Of a stretch of DNA of 64,000 nucleotides, positions 1 to 9,856 are shown piece after piece. The DNA comes from Capra hircus. Taxonomy: Eukaryota > Chordata > Mammalia > Artiodactyla > Bovidae. The notes under the pieces were generated by a model. It was not told the DNA's origin. It did not search any database and saw only the letters and a program-made list of their open reading frames with translations. The DNA lies in assembly GCF_001704415.2 (NCBI RefSeq), contig NC_030808.1:85224594-85288593 (forward strand). The letters run 5' to 3'. Position 1 is the stretch's first letter. Each line of letters opens with the position of its first letter. Made by a program: the position numbers and the translations under genes.

Positions 1-104
1 ATTGATATTTCTCCCGGCAATCTTGATTCCAGCTTGTGCTTCCTCCAGCCCAGCGTTTCTCATGATGTACTCTGCATATAAGTTAATAAGCAGGATGGCA
101 ATAT
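1..104 (-). mobile_element. BovB LINE fragment (RT domain), cut by window edge
   Basis: Read on the minus strand, this is the part of BovB encoding the reverse transcriptase just upstream of its YADD catalytic box. The same sequence recurs near 24100-24190, 35520-35600 and 58310-58390. Similarity stops at about 104, where unrelated AT-rich DNA begins. The rest of the copy lies outside the window on the left, so its length is unknown. Confidence 0.9.
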
Positions 105-876
105 GTTAAACAAATACTAATAAACTTATGTTTACCTAAGGTGTATGCAGTACTTTGAATCATCCCTGTAAGAGCACTGAGGTTCTCATTTTCTGCCATA
201 GCAGACAAACATGGAGCGGACAGGTTTGTGAGTGAATTTGCTGAGAAATTTCATATAAGCCATGAAGATAGGAACTGACACAAAAATTTCCTTCATGAAT
301 TATGCTTTAAAGCCTATTCATAGTTTGAGAAGTTTTAGCATTTATTTGAGGCCTACAATTACTGTAAAGAAGTTTGGGAATTTGTACTGACAGAAGGACA
401 CAAGACGGACTGATAGGTGAAAATGTGATTTATTTGTGAAAGATTCTGTCTTTTGAGTATCAACTGAGTTGTGTGTGTGATTAAGGTTTTTCTGTTTGAG
501 ATCAGTTAAGGTTTTGGTATGAATTAGAGTCTCTTGAAAAGAACAGAGTGATCTTTGAAGGCCTCCTTGTGTGAATTCAGACTTAAACAAACCAGTTAGA
601 AAATGCCCAGATGCCCAGAGTAGATGATAATTGAACAATATTTAACTTAATAGTGGTAAAACTATGAATAGTTATAAATAGATGTAAATTCAACCAATTC
701 ATGATTGATTCATAAAGCTGACTTCTGTGGATAAAACAGGAGAACTAAATAAACTTCTGAGAAACGCCACCATTTGTGGAACCCACCGTTTCACTTAGAG
801 GAAGGAAGCCATAAGCTCCTTGAAATATGAACTTGTTAAAGGGCAACATTTTCCTCCTGCTATGGCAGAAACAGAA
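105..876. other. Unassigned AT-rich DNA
   Basis: No transposon, gene or RNA recognised. A 98-codon minus-strand frame at 342-638 has ordinary AT-rich composition and no recognisable domain, so I do not call it a gene. Confidence 0.5.
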
Positions 877-888
877 TTATAGAACTTG
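877..888. repeat. Left TSD of BOV-A2
   Basis: TTATAGAACTTG here is repeated exactly at 1152-1163 on the other side of the SINE. A perfect 12 bp duplication is the mark of LINE-driven insertion. Confidence 0.9.
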
Positions 889-1151
889 CTGCTAAGTCAC
901 TTCATTTGTGTCTGACTCTGTGCGACCCCATAGATGGCAGCCCACCAGGCTCCCCAGTCCCTGGGATTCTCCAGGCAAGAACACTGGAGTGGGTTGCATT
1001 TCCTTCTCCAATGCATGAAAGTGAAAAGTGAAAGTGAAGTTGCTCAGTCCTGTCCGACCCTCAGCGATCACATGGACTGCAGCCTTCCAGGTTCCTCCGT
1101 CCATGGGATTTTCCAGGCAAGCGTACTGGAGTGGGGTGCCATTGCCTTCTC
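889..1151 (-). mobile_element. BOV-A2 SINE (dimeric Bov-A)
   Basis: Two related Bov-A units in tandem, joined by the typical linker of repeated GAAAGTG near 1015-1045. On the plus strand it starts at the short TGCTGC end, so its sense strand is minus. BOV-A2 is a non-coding, non-autonomous ruminant SINE mobilised by LINE enzymes. The short frames across it are not genes. Confidence 0.95.
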
Positions 1152-1163
1152 TTATAGAACTTG
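1152..1163. repeat. Right TSD of BOV-A2
   Basis: Exact copy of the 12 bp at 877-888. Confidence 0.9.
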
Positions 1164-1179
1164 AGCTTTTCAATATGTT

Positions 1180-1327
1180 CATTTGTGTACATATAACATA
1201 TATACATGTAGGCATGCATACACAACTATTGTTACATAAGTGAATATATAACGTACATATACCCATATGTGGCTTTCTTTCTCTTTCCTTTTCTATTTCC
1301 TTCCTCCCTTCATTCCTTTCTTCTTGG
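1180..1327. repeat. Alternating AT/CA-rich stretch then polypyrimidine tract
   Basis: 1180-1265 is rich in alternating purine-pyrimidine steps (ATATAC, CATATG). 1271-1327 is almost pure C/T on the plus strand. The tract gives a Glu/Arg/Lys-rich run in a minus-strand frame, which is a composition artefact. Such mirror-like pyrimidine tracts can form triplex DNA. Confidence 0.6.
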
Positions 1328-1544
1328 TAAAAAAGAAATAAATGGACATTCAGTGCTGTAATGAAGTCAACTTTTGTGAGAAGAAAACATTTAATCAATA
1401 ATTAGTATGTACTGACGTTTTACCTAAAGGTATTATTTAAAAACATAACAGAATTTTATTTTTCTTTTTGCAGGAAAGTAGGATACAGGAAGTATAGGAT
1501 GTTTAAATATTTTATGATCCTCTCTAGCTGTTTTTCATAGACTC
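1328..1544. other. Unassigned AT-rich DNA
   Basis: No recognisable repeat or gene. Confidence 0.4.
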
Positions 1545-1710
1545 ATAGAAAGCCAGACCTGGAAGAAACCTAATGTAGCATATAGATTAAATTCCTCATT
1601 TTGTAGATGAGAAGATTGAAGCTCTTACCAGCTAAGGATCTTCCACAGGCAACTAGGATTTAAACTCAGACTTTCTGACTCCAAGTCAGTAGCTCAGCTC
1701 TATGAAACAA
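1545..1710. mobile_element. Ancient MIR/L3-type remnant
   Basis: Contains the landmark 'CTCATTTTGTAGATGAG' followed by decayed 'GGATTTAAACTCAGACT' and 'CTGACTCCAAGTCAG' blocks. These are typical of very old CORE-SINE/MIR3 or L3-like mammalian repeats. Subfamily and orientation are uncertain. Confidence 0.5.
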
Positions 1711-1928
1711 CCAATTTAAACAAGACAAAATGAGTCTACAATTCCCAGCATAAGGTTAATTAAAAAGAAAATAGATCCTCTTCGTTTGGTGAAAAAGTCA
1801 GCCAGAGTAGTAACATATAGTTAAAGAGATTATGTTTTTGTTCATTTGTTTACATTTTCAATCAGTAGTTCTAATGAGATAGATATATATCGCTTAACCC
1901 ATAATTTCCACTATAATAAAGCAAAAGA
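1711..1928. other. Unassigned DNA
   Basis: AT-rich, with no recognisable feature. Confidence 0.4.
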
Positions 1929-2125
1929 GTTGTGTCTAACCCTTTGAGATCCTATGGACTGTAGCCTGCCAGGCTCCTCTGTCCGTGGAAGTCTCCAAGC
2001 CAGAATACTAGAGTGGGTAACCATTACATTCACTTCTCCAAGGGATCTTCCCAACCCTGGGATTGAACCCAGGTCTCCTGCATTGCAGGGTGGATTCTTT
2101 AACAACTGAGCCACCAGGGAAGCCC
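1929..2125 (-). mobile_element. Bov-tA SINE
   Basis: On the minus strand it begins with the tRNA-Glu-like head (GGGCTTCCCTGGTGGCTCAG type) ending at 2125, then the A-like body. B-box-like sequence lies near 2060-2080 (GGGATTGAACCCAGGT on plus). It is a non-autonomous SINE and the tRNA resemblance is fossil. Confidence 0.93.
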
Positions 2126-2244
2126 AAGAATACTGGAGAGGGTAGCCTACCCCAGCCTACCCTGGTCCTCCCAACCCAGGAATTAAACAGTGGTCTCCTG
2201 CATTGCAGGTGGATTATTTACCAGCTGAACTACCAGTGAAGCCC
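2126..2244 (-). mobile_element. Second, partial Bov-tA SINE
   Basis: Directly follows the previous SINE in the same orientation. It keeps the tRNA-like head (2190-2244) but only a rearranged piece of the body: 'GGGTAGCCTACCCCAGCCTACCC' contains a short internal repeat. Either an insertion into the end of the first SINE or a local duplication. Confidence 0.8.
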
Positions 2245-2270
2245 AAAGAACTGTGGTTAGAACACATGTT

Positions 2271-2515
2271 CAGTTCAGTTGCTCAGTCGTGTCCGACCCT
2301 TTGCGGCCCCATAAATCGCAGCACGCCAGGCCTCCCGGTCCATCACCAACTCCCAGAGTTCACTCAGACTCACTTCCATCAAGTCAGTGATGCCGTCCAG
2401 CCATCTCATCCTCTGCTGTCCCCTTCTCCTGCCCCCAATCCCTCCCAGCACCAGAGTCTTTTCCAATGAGTCTTCGCATGAAGTGGCCAAAGTCCTGGAG
2501 TTTCAGCTTTAGCAT
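2271..2515 (-). mobile_element. BovB 3'-end fragment
   Basis: Starts on the left with the BovB 3' tail (TTCAGTTCAG repeats) and runs about 245 bp into the C-terminal coding part. This is a strongly 5'-truncated copy, the commonest form of BovB. No usable frame. Confidence 0.93.
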
Positions 2516-2524
2516 TAGGCATTA

Positions 2525-2712
2525 GCAAATTCTGAGTTCTGATTCTACCTGGCACTTACTAACTGAGTCACCTTGGGAGATATAAAACTCTCTGAGCTTT
2601 AGTTTCCTTACTAGCAAATTGGGTATATTAGCATTTATCAGAGTGTTCGTCTGAGTATTAAGAAAGATGATGTACCCAAAGTGCCTAGCTCTGATGCTCA
2701 ATAAGGTTCAAC
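2525..2712 (+). mobile_element. MIR SINE
   Basis: Shows the MIR order: 'TCTGATTCTACCTGGCACTTACTAACTG', 'CCTTGGGAGA', a T-rich 'TTTCCTTACTAGCAAATTGGG', then the 3' tail 'GTGCCTAGCTCTGATGCTCAATAA'. Ancient mammalian element, heavily diverged. (Motifs are separate short blocks within the element.). Confidence 0.8.
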
Positions 2713-2899
2713 CCTTCACCTCTAAAATTTTAATAGCAATTGATAAGAAGGTGGTTGATGAACTTTCTGTGGTTATACTGAGATGATTGGTTGATATCTG
2801 AAATTACTTATAAGGTTGGACAACCATAAAAGAACACCGTTTTATTTTTGTTTCACATAAGATATGTGGTTTTTGGTCTACTGATCATTTGGTAGCTCT

Positions 2900-3012
2900 C
2901 TTGTATTCATTCTTGGCTTGTAGTTTCCAAGGTAAACTTCATGTTCCTTTCATTTCCCTAGTCTGACACATAAGGTGGTTATTAAGTGCTTGTTGAATGA
3001 ATGTCATTGAAC
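2900..3012 (+). mobile_element. L2 3'-end remnant
   Basis: Ends with 'GTGCTTGTTGAATGAATG', a diverged L2 3' terminus. First of three L2-type 3' ends in a row on the same strand. Confidence 0.55.
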
Positions 3013-3062
3013 TTTTCATTAGGCATATGCTCAGTGCATATATTCACACAGAGGAGCATGTG

Positions 3063-3183
3063 TGAGTATAAACTCAGGGACAGGCACTTGGCCCATTTTG
3101 TTCAAAGCTGTACCCTCAGTGCTTAGAGCAGTGCTTACCACATAGTGAGTGCTCAAAAAATATTTGTTGAATAAATTAATGAA
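3063..3183 (+). mobile_element. L2 3'-end remnant
   Basis: Matches the L2 terminal pattern: 'CCCTCAGTGCTTAGAGCAG', 'CACATAGTGAGTGCTCA', 'ATATTTGTTGAATAAAT'. An old LINE tail. Confidence 0.75.
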
Positions 3184-3558
3184 AGTGTATACCATCCCAT
3201 TTTATATACCATAGGAAGCAAGCTATTAATGGTTCCTGTTTTTAAAAAGCACTTGCTTATACCAATACATCCAATGAAAGATTTAAAAACAACAGAATAA
3301 TTGAAATGATTGTCTCTACTTCTACTGTTCAAGTATTCATATTCGTACACTACTTTTAGCTACTACCATTAGGAAAGAGAAAGTGAGATCATTTCTAAAA
3401 CGAAACTAAAATTTAAAATTCTGTTCTTAAAGTCTTTCCACAAAGAAATGACACCACATGTCCTTACTATTATATCGAAAAGATGGTTCTGCATGTTTGT
3501 GACCTTTCCTAAGTTAATAAACAGTAAGTAAGAAATGTTATTCAAGTTTAGCTTGGTT
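3184..3558. other. Unassigned DNA between two L2 tails
   Basis: No gene. Moderately AT-rich. It could be decayed L2 interior but I cannot show it. Confidence 0.35.
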
Positions 3559-3690
3559 TACATGTTTGTCTCCCCCTGTTCAACTGCAAGCTGAGATTAG
3601 GGACTGTGACTACTTTGCATCTGCACCTTCATCACTTGACACTGTTTGATATATACTTAGGTGCTCAATAAATGCTTGAAGGAGGAAGAA
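3559..3690 (+). mobile_element. L2 3'-end remnant
   Basis: 'TTTGTCTCCCCCTGTTCAAC', 'GGGACTGTGACTACTTT' and 'TTAGGTGCTCAATAAATG' are the usual L2 3' blocks in order. Confidence 0.75.
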
Positions 3691-4924
3691 AAATGTTTGC
3701 TTGAATGAAATTTACCTAAAGTACTAAAACCTCTATTAAAATACAATTTTAATATCTTTCTCAAAAAATTTTCCCATGCTCTCTAAAGTCAAGATCATTT
3801 TCCTTTTAATACATAATTACTTTTGGAATGCATTTGGTCATTTAATGACAACTGAAATAGAGGAGTGCAGAGAGATAGCATCTATAATAAGGACAGGACT
3901 CTTTTGAGTGACCCGAGCATCACGTTGCCATCAAGTGTACAGTGGAGAGGACTAGCAGGCTCTCTTTCCAGTTCTTCTCTTATTCTGTGCCAACTGGGCC
4001 CTCGGTCTTATTGGTATCCAATAATCAGCCCGATTACAGCTAGCCCTGGGAGACATGACAGAAAGAGAGTCCTCATCTTGCATTAATTGCTCCTATTGAA
4101 ACTATGCCACATCTCTCCAAGCTAGATGTTGCTTAGTATCCCTTTGATATGATAATGACATGCTTCTTAGCAGATGAATATGCAAATTAAAAGCAGTAAT
4201 TTGGTGGCATGCACCTGCTGACACTGCACGGCTATGCTTATGTGCTCTGCTGTAACACTGCAGTCACACAAAAGCAGCACAGAGGTAAAATTAAATTCTA
4301 ATGTCGTATATACTAAACAGATGCTTCCACTTTTCTTTGTATATCTACTTTTACAGATTTTGCCATTGGAATCTCAGTTCTCTTCTTGCAATTAATGGAC
4401 ATTGATGTGTCATACACACAAGCATACTCATTGCCATTTAAGGGGCTGATTTTAAAGAGGTGGCTTACATATATGCACATTAGAAGATGAACATTTCTTC
4501 TTCATAGCATAAAAGCTGATGACTTTACTCTTGTTTCACAAAGACCCTATTCATACATGGAATGCATCCTTGGGCTGCAAAGCTGAAAATCATGTTTCTA
4601 TAGCAAAGATGTGCACTGAAATATACAGTTACTTCATATCTCCTATAAAGGATTCCAAAATGACTTGAAGAGGCTAGCAAAATACCCAGAATAAATACAC
4701 TAAATTTCTCTGCTTCAGGCTAGCTGCAATGAATCAGAAAGTCTAAATGGTGATTGCTTAGGTGTGACTTATAATTACCCTCGGAACCTAAAAGTCTTTA
4801 TCACTGTGTCATATGCATGTGGCTTAACCAGTCAGAATTAAACATTCTTAAGAATTTTATAAGGGGTGCTACTTCTCTAGTTTTGTTTTCCCTACCCTTA
4901 AGCCTAAGTAGCATTCACACAGTT
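3691..4924. other. Unassigned DNA, possibly conserved non-coding
   Basis: No transposon recognised over about 1.2 kb. It has a more mixed composition than its flanks and contains a consensus octamer ATGCAAAT at 4180-4187. A 73-codon frame at 3865-4086 has no recognisable protein character. Confidence 0.4.
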
Positions 4925-4957
4925 ATGTATGTGTGTGTATACACACACACACACATA
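4925..4957. repeat. (GT)n/(AC)n microsatellite
   Basis: GTGTGTGTATACACACACACACAC: a short GT run turning into an AC run around a central TATA, so the strand is nearly self-complementary. Confidence 0.85.
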
Positions 4958-4984
4958 TGACAGTAGCTGAGTTGATTTGGATTG

Positions 4985-5590
4985 AACTCTTTAATGATAC
5001 ACATACAGATTAAACATTTTTTTACAAGGAGCATTTTATACTGTGTTTAATGATTATATATTAAGTAGATCAACTCCAATTTAATTAAATATCTCCCTAT
5101 TGTTGGACATCTTTTTAGATTCTCCAGTTATATACATAATACCACAGTGAACATCTTCAAAACATATAGCATTTTCCTTCCTTTTGATTATTTCCCTAGA
5201 GTAATCTTCTAAAAGTGAGTTTTTCTAGATCAAAAATTAAAGCCATTTTTAAGATAAAAAAATTTTTTTTAAACTCTGGCAAACTATTTGTTTTATTTTA
5301 CAATGTTATGGTTTTTAGAGACTTAGCAAGAGGGACATTTTTATGACTACATGATTGGAGACACAATTTTCAATTTCTTTATACAGACATGTTACATGTT
5401 GCCATCTGTGTTGATTTAGACCTACTTTGTATATTTTTATAGAAATCGTCTAGTAATCTCTATAATTAACTGGAGACTTCTATGAATTAGCTTCATTTTA
5501 TAGTCCCTGGCTATTCTAAAAATATTTCCCCAGTTCTAGCTAGTTATTTACAGAACTATGAAGTTTTACATATGGATGAAGTGATTCATC
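4985..5590 (-). mobile_element. Ancient L1 (L1M-type) ORF2/3' region
   Basis: On the minus strand it follows the old L1 ORF2 C-terminal region. On plus one reads 'TATTGTTGGACATCTTTTTAG', 'CACAGTGAACATCTTC', 'GATTATTTCCCTAGAGTAA' and 'AAACTATTTG' in the expected order. Many indels and no frame. Edges approximate. Confidence 0.6.
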
Positions 5591-6312
5591 GCTACTTAAT
5601 ATTGCCACTTAAATATCTAAGAGTAAATACTACAGAGAAGTATAATTCTTCTCTTAACATTTCAGTCTTATGCTATATATAGATTATTAAACTGAGGGAT
5701 AAGAGATTCAAGGTTATTTCTAATCGCATAAATGTCATATTACTGGTGAGTTTTGTGGAAATAAGTATCTGTTATATTTATATACAATTTAAGTTTTTAC
5801 TATGAGGAATTATATTCTCAAATTTTGAATTGTAGTCCTTGAAAAATACATAAAGTGTGTGCAACAAGAAGGAGGTAAAATTGTGGTAACTTTTAAAATT
5901 TCATTTTTATTTGTATTGTTCGATAAATGACTAATTTTGTTAGATCATTTACGGATTTTTAGACTTTTATTTTAATTATTTAGCAGCCACATCATCAACA
6001 AAAGTTTGACTTTTCAGCAAAATAAAAACTGTATATGCAATGACTTCGGATAATCTTGAAAAGAAGTGGGAAGTCATTCTACTCTTTTCTGTCTCATTTC
6101 TGCCTTTGAAATTGTTACAACTTTGATACCATTTTGAAAGGTGGGATATAAATTCTGAAACCCAGATTTTCCTATTACTGGAATAGTCCTTGTAATGGGA
6201 ACCAGGAGACTCAGGTTTTAGATCAAACTCTGACATAATAAGGTGGGAAAGCATTTTATTTAACTTTTCTGGGCCTCAAATTTTTACTGAAATTTTTACT
6301 TTTACTGAAAGT
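5591..6312. other. Unassigned AT-rich DNA
   Basis: No recognisable transposon or gene. A 92-codon minus-strand frame (5976-6254) shows no domain I recognise. Confidence 0.4.
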
Positions 6313-6480
6313 AGTCATTCATTTAACAAATATTTCCTGGATACCTCCTGTGTGCTGGGAACTGTTAAAGGTGATGGAGATATAGCAGGGAATAAAATAA
6401 GGGCCCTCTCTTACAGAGCTTACATTGTCGTATGTGAGAGAGATATAATAACAAATAAGTACATTTAATATGAGGTGCCT
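6313..6480 (-). mobile_element. L2 3'-end remnant
   Basis: Reverse complement of an L2 tail: 'TTAACAAATATTTCCTGGATA', 'GTGTGCTGGGAACTGTTAAAG', 'ACAGAGCTTACATTGT' in L2 order. (Quoted blocks are separate short pieces.). Confidence 0.7.
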
Positions 6481-6559
6481 GGAGCTCCACATCCCTCCAT
6501 CTTCTCTGTCCTCCACCAGCAAGTCCTCAGAATGACTTCTCTAAGGTCAACCTCTGATT
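6481..6559. other. Short unassigned spacer
   Basis: Between the L2 tail and the L1. Nothing recognised. Confidence 0.3.
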
Positions 6560-7098
6560 AAAGGTATATTTGAAAATATGAATAGACTAATTACAAGTTC
6601 TGAAATTGAATCAATGATTTTAAAACTCCCAACAAACAAAATCCAGGACTGGATGACTTCACAGGTGAATTCTACAAAACATTTAGAGCTATCCTTCTGA
6701 AACTATTCTGAAAATTTGTAGAGGAAGTAATACTTCTGAACTTATTCTTTGTGGTCACCATCACCCTGATACCAAAACTAGATAAGATATTACAAAAAGA
6801 AAATTATAGGCAAATAACACTAATGAACATAATGTAAAAATCCTCAACAAAATACTAACAAATTGAATCCAACAATGCATTAAAAGATCATACACAATGA
6901 TCCAATGAAATTTATCCCAAGAAGGCAAGGATTTTTCAATATCCACAAATCAATCAGGGTGATACATGACATTAACATATTAAAGAATAAAAACTATATG
7001 ATCATCTCAACAGATACAGAAAAAAACTTTTGATAAAATTCAGTGTTCATTTATGATAAAAACTCTCCAGAAAGTGGGCGTGGAGGGAACATAAGTAA
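6560..7098 (+). mobile_element. L1 LINE, part A (ORF2, reverse transcriptase region)
   Basis: Decayed plus-strand L1 ORF2. Recognisable stretches encode the region before and into the RT fingers/palm ('CCAGGACTGGATGACTTCAC', 'GATGATCCAATGAAATTTAT', 'ATCAATCAGGGTGATACATG'). Frameshifts and stops throughout, so it is dead. The element continues at 7303-7406 and 9857-12060 after two later insertions. Confidence 0.85.
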
Positions 7099-7302
7099 AG
7101 TCAAGTTGCTCAGTCGTGTCCAACTCTTTGGGACCCTGTGGGCTGTAGCCTACCAGGCTCCTCCCTCCATGGGATTCTCCAGGCAAGAGTACTGGAGTGG
7201 GTTGCCATTTCCTTCTCCAGGGGATCTTCCCAACCCAGGGATCGAACCTGGGTCTCCCGCATTCCAGGCAGACACTTTAACCTCTGAGCCACCAGGGAAG
7301 GC
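7099..7302 (-). mobile_element. Bov-tA SINE inside L1
   Basis: Full-length-looking tRNA-Glu SINE in minus orientation. Its head ends at about 7302 and its tail is at about 7099. It interrupts L1 ORF2 after the 'GAGGGAACATA' motif, and L1 resumes with 'GCCATATATCACAAACC'. Some L1 bases seem lost at the left edge, so the TSD is unclear. Confidence 0.93.
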
Positions 7303-7406
7303 CATATATCACAAACCTACAGCTAACATCATACTCAACAGTGAAAAGCTGAAAGCATTCCCTCTAAGATCAGGAACAAGATGAGGATGACTACTCGTGC
7401 CATTTT
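7303..7406 (+). mobile_element. L1 LINE, part B
   Basis: Continues the interrupted L1 ORF2 ('CAGCTAACATCATACTCAAC', 'CTAAGATCAGGAACAAGATG'). It ends in ACTCGTGCCATTTT (7393-7406), the left TSD of the nested L1. Confidence 0.85.
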
Positions 7407-9856
7407 AAAAAAAATTATTTATTTTTAACTGAAGGATAATCACTTCCCAATATTATGCTTGTTTCTGCCATATATCAACATGAATCAGCCACAGGTATAC
7501 ATATTTCCCCTCCCTCTTAAACCTCCCTCCCACCCCCAACCCCATCCCACACCTCTAGATTGTCACAGAGCCCCGGGTTGAGTTCCAAGTCATACAGCAG
7601 AATCGCACTGGCTCTCTGTTTCACATACGGTAGTGTATATGTTTCCATGCTCCTCTCCATCTGTCCCACCCTCTCCTTCCCCCTGCCCTCTATGTCTACA
7701 TGTCTGCTCTATATGTCAGTGTCTCCACTGCTGCCCTGCAGATAGGTTCATCTGTGCCATCTTCTAGATTACACATAAGTGCATTAATATACAATATTTG
7801 TTTTTTCCTTCCTGACTTACTTCACTCTCTGTAACAGGCTCTAGATTCATCCACATCATTAGAAGTGATTCAAATGTATACCTTTTAATGGCCGAGTAAT
7901 ATTCCAGTGTGTATATGTACCACAGCTTCTTTATCCATTTATCTGTCAGTGGACATCTAGGTTGCTTCCATGTCATAGCTGTGTAAATAGTGCTGCAGCA
8001 AACATTGGGGTACATGTGTCTTTTTCAATTATGGTTTCCTCAGGGTATATGTCCAGTAGTGGCATTGTTGGGCCATATGGTAGTTTTATTCCTAGGTTTT
8101 TAAGGAAGCTCCATACTGTCTTCCATAGTAGCTGTATCAATTTGCATTCCTACTGACAGTGCAAGAGGGTTCCCTTCTCTCCACACCCTCTCCAGCATTT
8201 GTTGTTTGTAGATTTTTTGATGATGGCCATTCTGACTGGTATGAGATGATATATCATTGTAGTTTTGATTTGTATTTCTTTAATAATGAGCAATGTTGAA
8301 CATCTTTTTATGTGTTTATTACCATCTGTATGTATTCCCTGGAGAATTGTCTGTTTAGGTCTTCTGCCCACTTTTTGATTGGGTCACTTGTTTTTCTGGT
8401 ATGGGGTTGCATAAGCTGGTTGTACAGCTTGTATATTTTGGAAATTAATCCTTTGTCAGTTGTTTTCATTTACTATTATTTTCTCTCATTCTGAGGGTTG
8501 CATTTTTACCTTGTTTAATAGTTTTCTTTGCTGTGCAAAAATTTTTAAGTTTACTTGGGTCCCAATTGTTTATTTTTAATTTCCATTACTCTAAGAGGTG
8601 GGTCTTAGAAGATCTGGCTGTGATTTACATCGTGGAGTGTTTGCCTATGTTTTCCTTTAACAGTTTTATAGTTTCCAGTCTTACATTTAGATCTTTAATC
8701 CATTTTGAGTTTATCTTTCTGTATTGTATTGGAAAGTGTTCTAATCTAATTCTTTTACACGTAGCTGTCCAGTTTTCCCAGCACCACTTATTGAAGAGAC
8801 TATCTTTTCTCCACTGTATATTTTTGCCTCTTTTGTCAAAGATTAGATGCCCATTGGTGTGTGGGCTTATCTCTGGCCTTTCTATCTTGTTCTATTGGTG
8901 TAGATTTCTGTTTTTGTGCCAGTACCAAACTGTCTCAATGACTGTAACTTTACAGTATAGTCTGAAGTCAGGAAGGTTGAGTCCTCTGGCTCCATTCTTC
9001 TTTCTCAAGGTTGGCTATTTAGGGTCTTTCGTGTTTCCATAAAAATTGTGAAATTTTTTGTTTTAGTTCTGTGAAAAATGCCATTGGTTATTTGATAGGG
9101 ATTGTACTAAATCTGTAAATTATATTTGGTAGTATAGTCATTTTCACAGTATCGATTCTTCCAACCCAGGAACATGGAATATCTCCATTTGTTTATGTCA
9201 TCTTTGATTTCTTTCATCAGTGTCTTAGTTTTCTGTATACAGCTCTTTTTTCTCCTTAGGTAGGTTTAGTCCTAGATATTTTATTTTTGTTGCAATGGTA
9301 TATGGGATTGATTCCTTAATTCCTATGTCTTATATTTTTGTTGTTACTATATTGGAATTCAAGTGATTTCTGTGTACTGATTTTGTATCTTGCGACTTAA
9401 CTAAACTCATTGATTAGTTCTAGTAGTTTTCTAATGGTATCTCTGGGTTTTTATGTATAGTATCAGGTCATCTGCAAGCAGTGAGCATTTTACTTCTTCT
9501 TTTCCAATCTGAATTCCTTTTTTTTTTTTCTTCTCTGATTGCCATAGCTAGGACTTCCAAAACTATGTTGAATAACTGGCAAGAGTGGGCTCCTTTGTCT
9601 TGTTCCTGATCTTAGAGGAAATGCTTTCAGTTTTTCACCATCGAGGCTTATGTTTGCTGTGGGCTTATCACATATGGTCTTTATTATGCTAAGATAGGTT
9701 CCTTCTATGCCCTATGCCCAGTTTCTAAAGAGTTTTTTATAATAAATGGGTGCTGAATGTTGTCAAAAGCTTTTTCTGCATCTCTCGAGATTATCATATG
9801 GTTTTTATATTTCAATTTGTTAATATGGTATATCACATTGATTGATTTGCATATGC
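7407..9856 (-). mobile_element. Nested L1 LINE, 5'-truncated, about 2.45 kb
   Basis: Opposite in strand to its host L1. The left end is the ruminant L1 3' tail (reverse of a TTAAAAATAAATAA-type terminus), then 3' UTR to about 7800, then the C-terminal half of ORF2. It stops inside the RT region at 9856, so it is 5'-truncated. Plus-strand frames here (8312-8494, 8533-9042) are antisense shadows. Flanking 14 bp blocks at 7393-7406 and 9857-9870 match at 12 positions and form an aged TSD. ORF2 is broken by stops. Confidence 0.88.

Noticed and set aside
892..1398. 168-codon minus-strand frame
   Set aside because: It is a read-through of a BOV-A2 SINE and a polypyrimidine tract. The Glu/Arg/Lys-rich start is the tract's translation.
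1929..2125. tRNA-Glu gene
   Set aside because: Every tRNA-like hit is the head of a Bov-tA SINE with its A-like body attached. There is no mature tRNA end and no free-standing tRNA gene.
8533..9042. 169-codon plus-strand frame
   Set aside because: Antisense to the nested L1 ORF2. The Phe/Leu/Ser-rich protein is typical of L1 antisense.
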